In this document: positions 32,298 through 34,059 of the stretch, in pieces | How positions within the stretch are numbered: the stretch's first letter is position 1 | How the letters are laid out: the number at the start of each line of letters is the position of its first letter | NCBI GenBank assembly: GCA_900320025.1 | Contig: ONQW01000006.1 | Span: 1 to 34,059 of the forward strand | DNA: 34,059 nt | Reading direction: 5' to 3' | DNA from: an uncultured Lachnospiraceae bacterium | GTDB lineage: Bacteria; Bacillota; Clostridia; Lachnospirales; Lachnospiraceae | The notes under the pieces: model-generated | Database searches by the model: none | The model's input: only the letters and a program-made list of their open reading frames with translations | What the model was told of the DNA's origin: nothing | Program-made: the position numbers and the translations under genes

Positions 32298-33875
32298 ATG
32301 GAAAACGAACGCATCATCGTTCTGGATTTTGGCGGACAATATAAGCAGCTCATTGCGCGGCGTGTGCGGGAGTGCAATGTGTACTGTGAGATCCAGCCGC
32401 ACACGATTCCTCTGGAAAAGCTGCGGGACATGAATCCGAAGGGAATCATCCTGACCGGCGGCCCGAACAGCGTATACGAAGCATCTTCTCCCAGCTGCGA
32501 TAAGGAGCTGTTTTCGCTCGGCATTCCGATCCTCGGCATCTGCTATGGATCGCATCTCATGGCGTACAAGCTGGGCGGGGAGGTGAAGACCGCTCCTGTC
32601 AGCGAATACGGCCATACCCGGACCCTGGTTGATGATCCGGCTTCACTTCTTTTTTGTGATGTCAAAAAGGACTCCACCACGTGGATGAGCCATACGGATT
32701 ATATCGCCCGTGTGCCGGAAGGTTTTCATGTGACAGCACACACGGCGGAGTGCCCTGTGGCAGCGATGGAGGACCCGGTCCGGAGGCTCTATGCAACCCA
32801 GTTCCATCCGGAGGTGGCGCACACGGAAGAGGGTTCCAAGATCCTGCGTCACTTTGTGATGGATGTATGCGGCTGCCATGGAACCTGGCAGATGGCATCC
32901 TTTGCGGAGACCACAATTCAGGAACTCCGGGAAAAGATCGGCAGCGACCGCGTTCTGCTGGGACTCTCCGGCGGCGTGGATTCCACCGTCACCGCCGTGC
33001 TCCTTTCCAAGGCGATCGGACGGCAGCTGTACTGTGTCTTTGTGGATCACGGACTGCTCCGCAAGAACGAGGGGGATGAGGTAGAGGCTGTATTCGGACC
33101 GAATGGCAAGTTCGGAAATCTCAACTTCATCCGCGTGAATGCGGGAGATGAATATTTCGCCATGCTGAAGGGAGTCACAGAACCCGAGAAGAAGCGCAAG
33201 CTGATCGGGGAGAAGTTTGTGGAAATCTTCGGCGAAGAGGCAAGGAAGCTGGCCGGCACGGGCGGCTTCCGGTACATGGCGCAAGGCACGATCTACCCGG
33301 ATGTGGTGGAGAGCGGCGGCTTCGGCAGCGGCAGCGCTGTGATCAAATCGCATCACAATGTGGGCGGACTGCCGCACGATCTGGTTGTAGAGCTCGGTTT
33401 CGATGAGAAACCGATCGAGCCGCTCCGCACGCTGTTCAAGGATGAGGTGAGAAAAGTCGGCCTGGAACTCGGCATTCCGCGCGAGCTCGTATATCGTCAG
33501 CCGTTCCCCGGCCCCGGCCTCGGCATCCGTGTCGTCGGCGAGGTGACGCCGGAAAAGGTTCATATCGTACAGGAGGCGGACGCGATTTACCGCGAGGAGC
33601 TCACGAAGGCCGACATTGATATGGGAAAGGGACAGTTCTTTGCCGCCCTCTCCAACATGCGGTCCGTCGGTGTCATGGGCGATTTCCGCACCTACGACTA
33701 TGCGGTGGTGCTTCGCGGCGTTCTGACTTCTGATTTTATGACTGCGGAAGCAGCGGAGATTCCGTGGAGCGTTCTTCAGACCTGTATGAACCGGATTATC
33801 AATGAGGTGAAGGGAGTCAATCGCGTGATGTACGACCTCACTTCCAAGCCGCCGGGAACAATTGAGCTGGAATAA
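32298..33875 (+). CDS. guaA: GMP synthase (glutamine-hydrolysing)
   Basis: Converts XMP to GMP using glutamine and ATP. The 525-aa protein has the class I amidotransferase domain first: VLDFGGQYKQLIARRVREC, catalytic Cys82 in GICYGSHLM, and His170/Glu172 in TQFHPEVAH. The ATP-pyrophosphatase domain follows with SGGVDS at 224-229, and then the dimerisation domain with PFPGPGLGIRV and the closing TSKPPGTIELE. Small departures from the usual text (GGQYKQ for GGQYNQ, GSHLM for GMQLM) do not touch the catalytic triad. GAGGAG lies before the ATG. It follows the NlpC gene by 56 bases, so it may share that transcript. No purine riboswitch is visible. Confidence 0.97.
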   Translation: MENERIIVLDFGGQYKQLIARRVRECNVYCEIQPHTIPLEKLRDMNPKGIILTGGPNSVYEASSPSCDKELFSLGIPILGICYGSHLMAYKLGGEVKTAPVSEYGHTRTLVDDPASLLFCDVKKDSTTWMSHTDYIARVPEGFHVTAHTAECPVAAMEDPVRRLYATQFHPEVAHTEEGSKILRHFVMDVCGCHGTWQMASFAETTIQELREKIGSDRVLLGLSGGVDSTVTAVLLSKAIGRQLYCVFVDHGLLRKNEGDEVEAVFGPNGKFGNLNFIRVNAGDEYFAMLKGVTEPEKKRKLIGEKFVEIFGEEARKLAGTGGFRYMAQGTIYPDVVESGGFGSGSAVIKSHHNVGGLPHDLVVELGFDEKPIEPLRTLFKDEVRKVGLELGIPRELVYRQPFPGPGLGIRVVGEVTPEKVHIVQEADAIYREELTKADIDMGKGQFFAALSNMRSVGVMGDFRTYDYAVVLRGVLTSDFMTAEAAEIPWSVLQTCMNRIINEVKGVNRVMYDLTSKPPGTIELE

Positions 33876-33880
33876 ATGTT

Positions 33881-33924
33881 AAAAGTCCGGAACCCGGCAT
33901 AAACACTGGGTTTTCGGACTTTTT
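33881..33924 (+). terminator. Intrinsic terminator after guaA
   Basis: AAAAGTCCG (33881-33889) pairs with CGGACTTTT (33915-33923) and AACCC (33891-33895) with GGGTT (33908-33912). The right arm merges into a T-run ending at 33924. The A-run on the left lets it also serve the minus-strand gene that ends at 33964. Confidence 0.9.
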
Positions 33925-33934
33925 CTATGCCTCG

Positions 33935-33956
33935 TGAGTACATTTTGAGTACACTT
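33935..33956. repeat. Two-copy 11-bp direct repeat TGAGTACANTT
   Basis: 33935-33945 and 33946-33956 differ at one base. They lie between the guaA terminator and the end of the minus-strand gene. The pair could be part of an attachment or recombinase-binding site, but this is only suggested by location. Confidence 0.5.
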
Positions 33957-33963
33957 TTCGAAA

Positions 33964-34059
33964 TTATTCCGTTTCAGAGTCGGCATCATCGCCGTGATCA
34001 CAGGTCTTATCCAGTTTCTTCTGAGACGCCTGCAGGTCCAGCTCGATCTGCTCCAGCAT
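33964..34059 (-). CDS. C-terminal end of a minus-strand gene (partial)
   Basis: The frame is open from the window edge to a TAA at 33964-33966, giving at least 31 residues: MLEQIELDLQASQKKLDKTC, then an acidic tail (DHGDDADSETE). A Met codon falls exactly at the edge, but the gene probably continues beyond. The heptad-like LEQIELDLQASQKKLDK suggests a coiled coil. Recombinases and other mobile-element genes are often found in this position next to guaA, but the visible residues do not allow a family call. Confidence 0.4.
   Translation of the reverse strand: MLEQIELDLQASQKKLDKTCDHGDDADSETE

Overview
The window looks like chromosome from a GC-rich Firmicute, most likely a Lachnospiraceae-type anaerobe. 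This is an inference. It rests on the Shine-Dalgarno usage (strong GGAGG sites), ECF-type vitamin S components (ThiT, ThiW), a PyrK/PyrD class 1B dihydroorotate dehydrogenase, an ispE-gntR pair, a DUF6171 zinc-ribbon protein, a DUF1934 protein and a phosphoketolase. Genes sit mostly on the plus strand and are mostly housekeeping. I see no tRNA, rRNA, CRISPR array, transposase or restriction system.

Layout. 1-2149: end of a VWA (NorD/CobT-like) gene, a small hypothetical, endonuclease III (nth) and an overlapping DUF6171 gene. 2433-4826: phosphoketolase. 4851-8643: thiamine block. A 33-bp perfect palindrome carries the -35 box of a promoter for a TPP riboswitch, followed by thiT, thiW, thiD and cytX, which cover salvage of thiamine and its pyrimidine moiety. 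8943-10589: an SseB-like domain fused to an ADP-ribosylglycohydrolase. 10589-10897: a striking cluster of near-perfect palindromes with mostly 3-nt loops. 10970-16874: ileS and glgP, closed by a bidirectional terminator. 17032-21016 (minus): an aconitase-family hydratase and dihydroorotase pyrC. 21338-26644: plsC, pyrK, pyrD, ispE, a GntR/FCD regulator and a DUF1934 protein. 26803-27282 (minus): a membrane-anchored unknown. 27556-33875: a trigger-factor-like FKBP lipoprotein, asnS, an NlpC/P60 cell-wall hydrolase and guaA. Downstream of guaA are a terminator, a short direct repeat and the end of a minus-strand gene running out of the window.

The most unusual content is between the genes. Many intergenic spaces hold short degenerate tandem duplications (17-74 bp units, 2-4 copies), some starting inside the 3' end of the upstream gene. 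A dispersed element of about 46 bp recurs in at least three places. There are two sites of long perfect palindromes with 3-nt loops: one before the thiamine riboswitch and one alternating array before ileS. No classical defence or mobile system is visible. If something undescribed is here, the palindrome array and its relation to the 4.85-kb palindrome are the best candidates.
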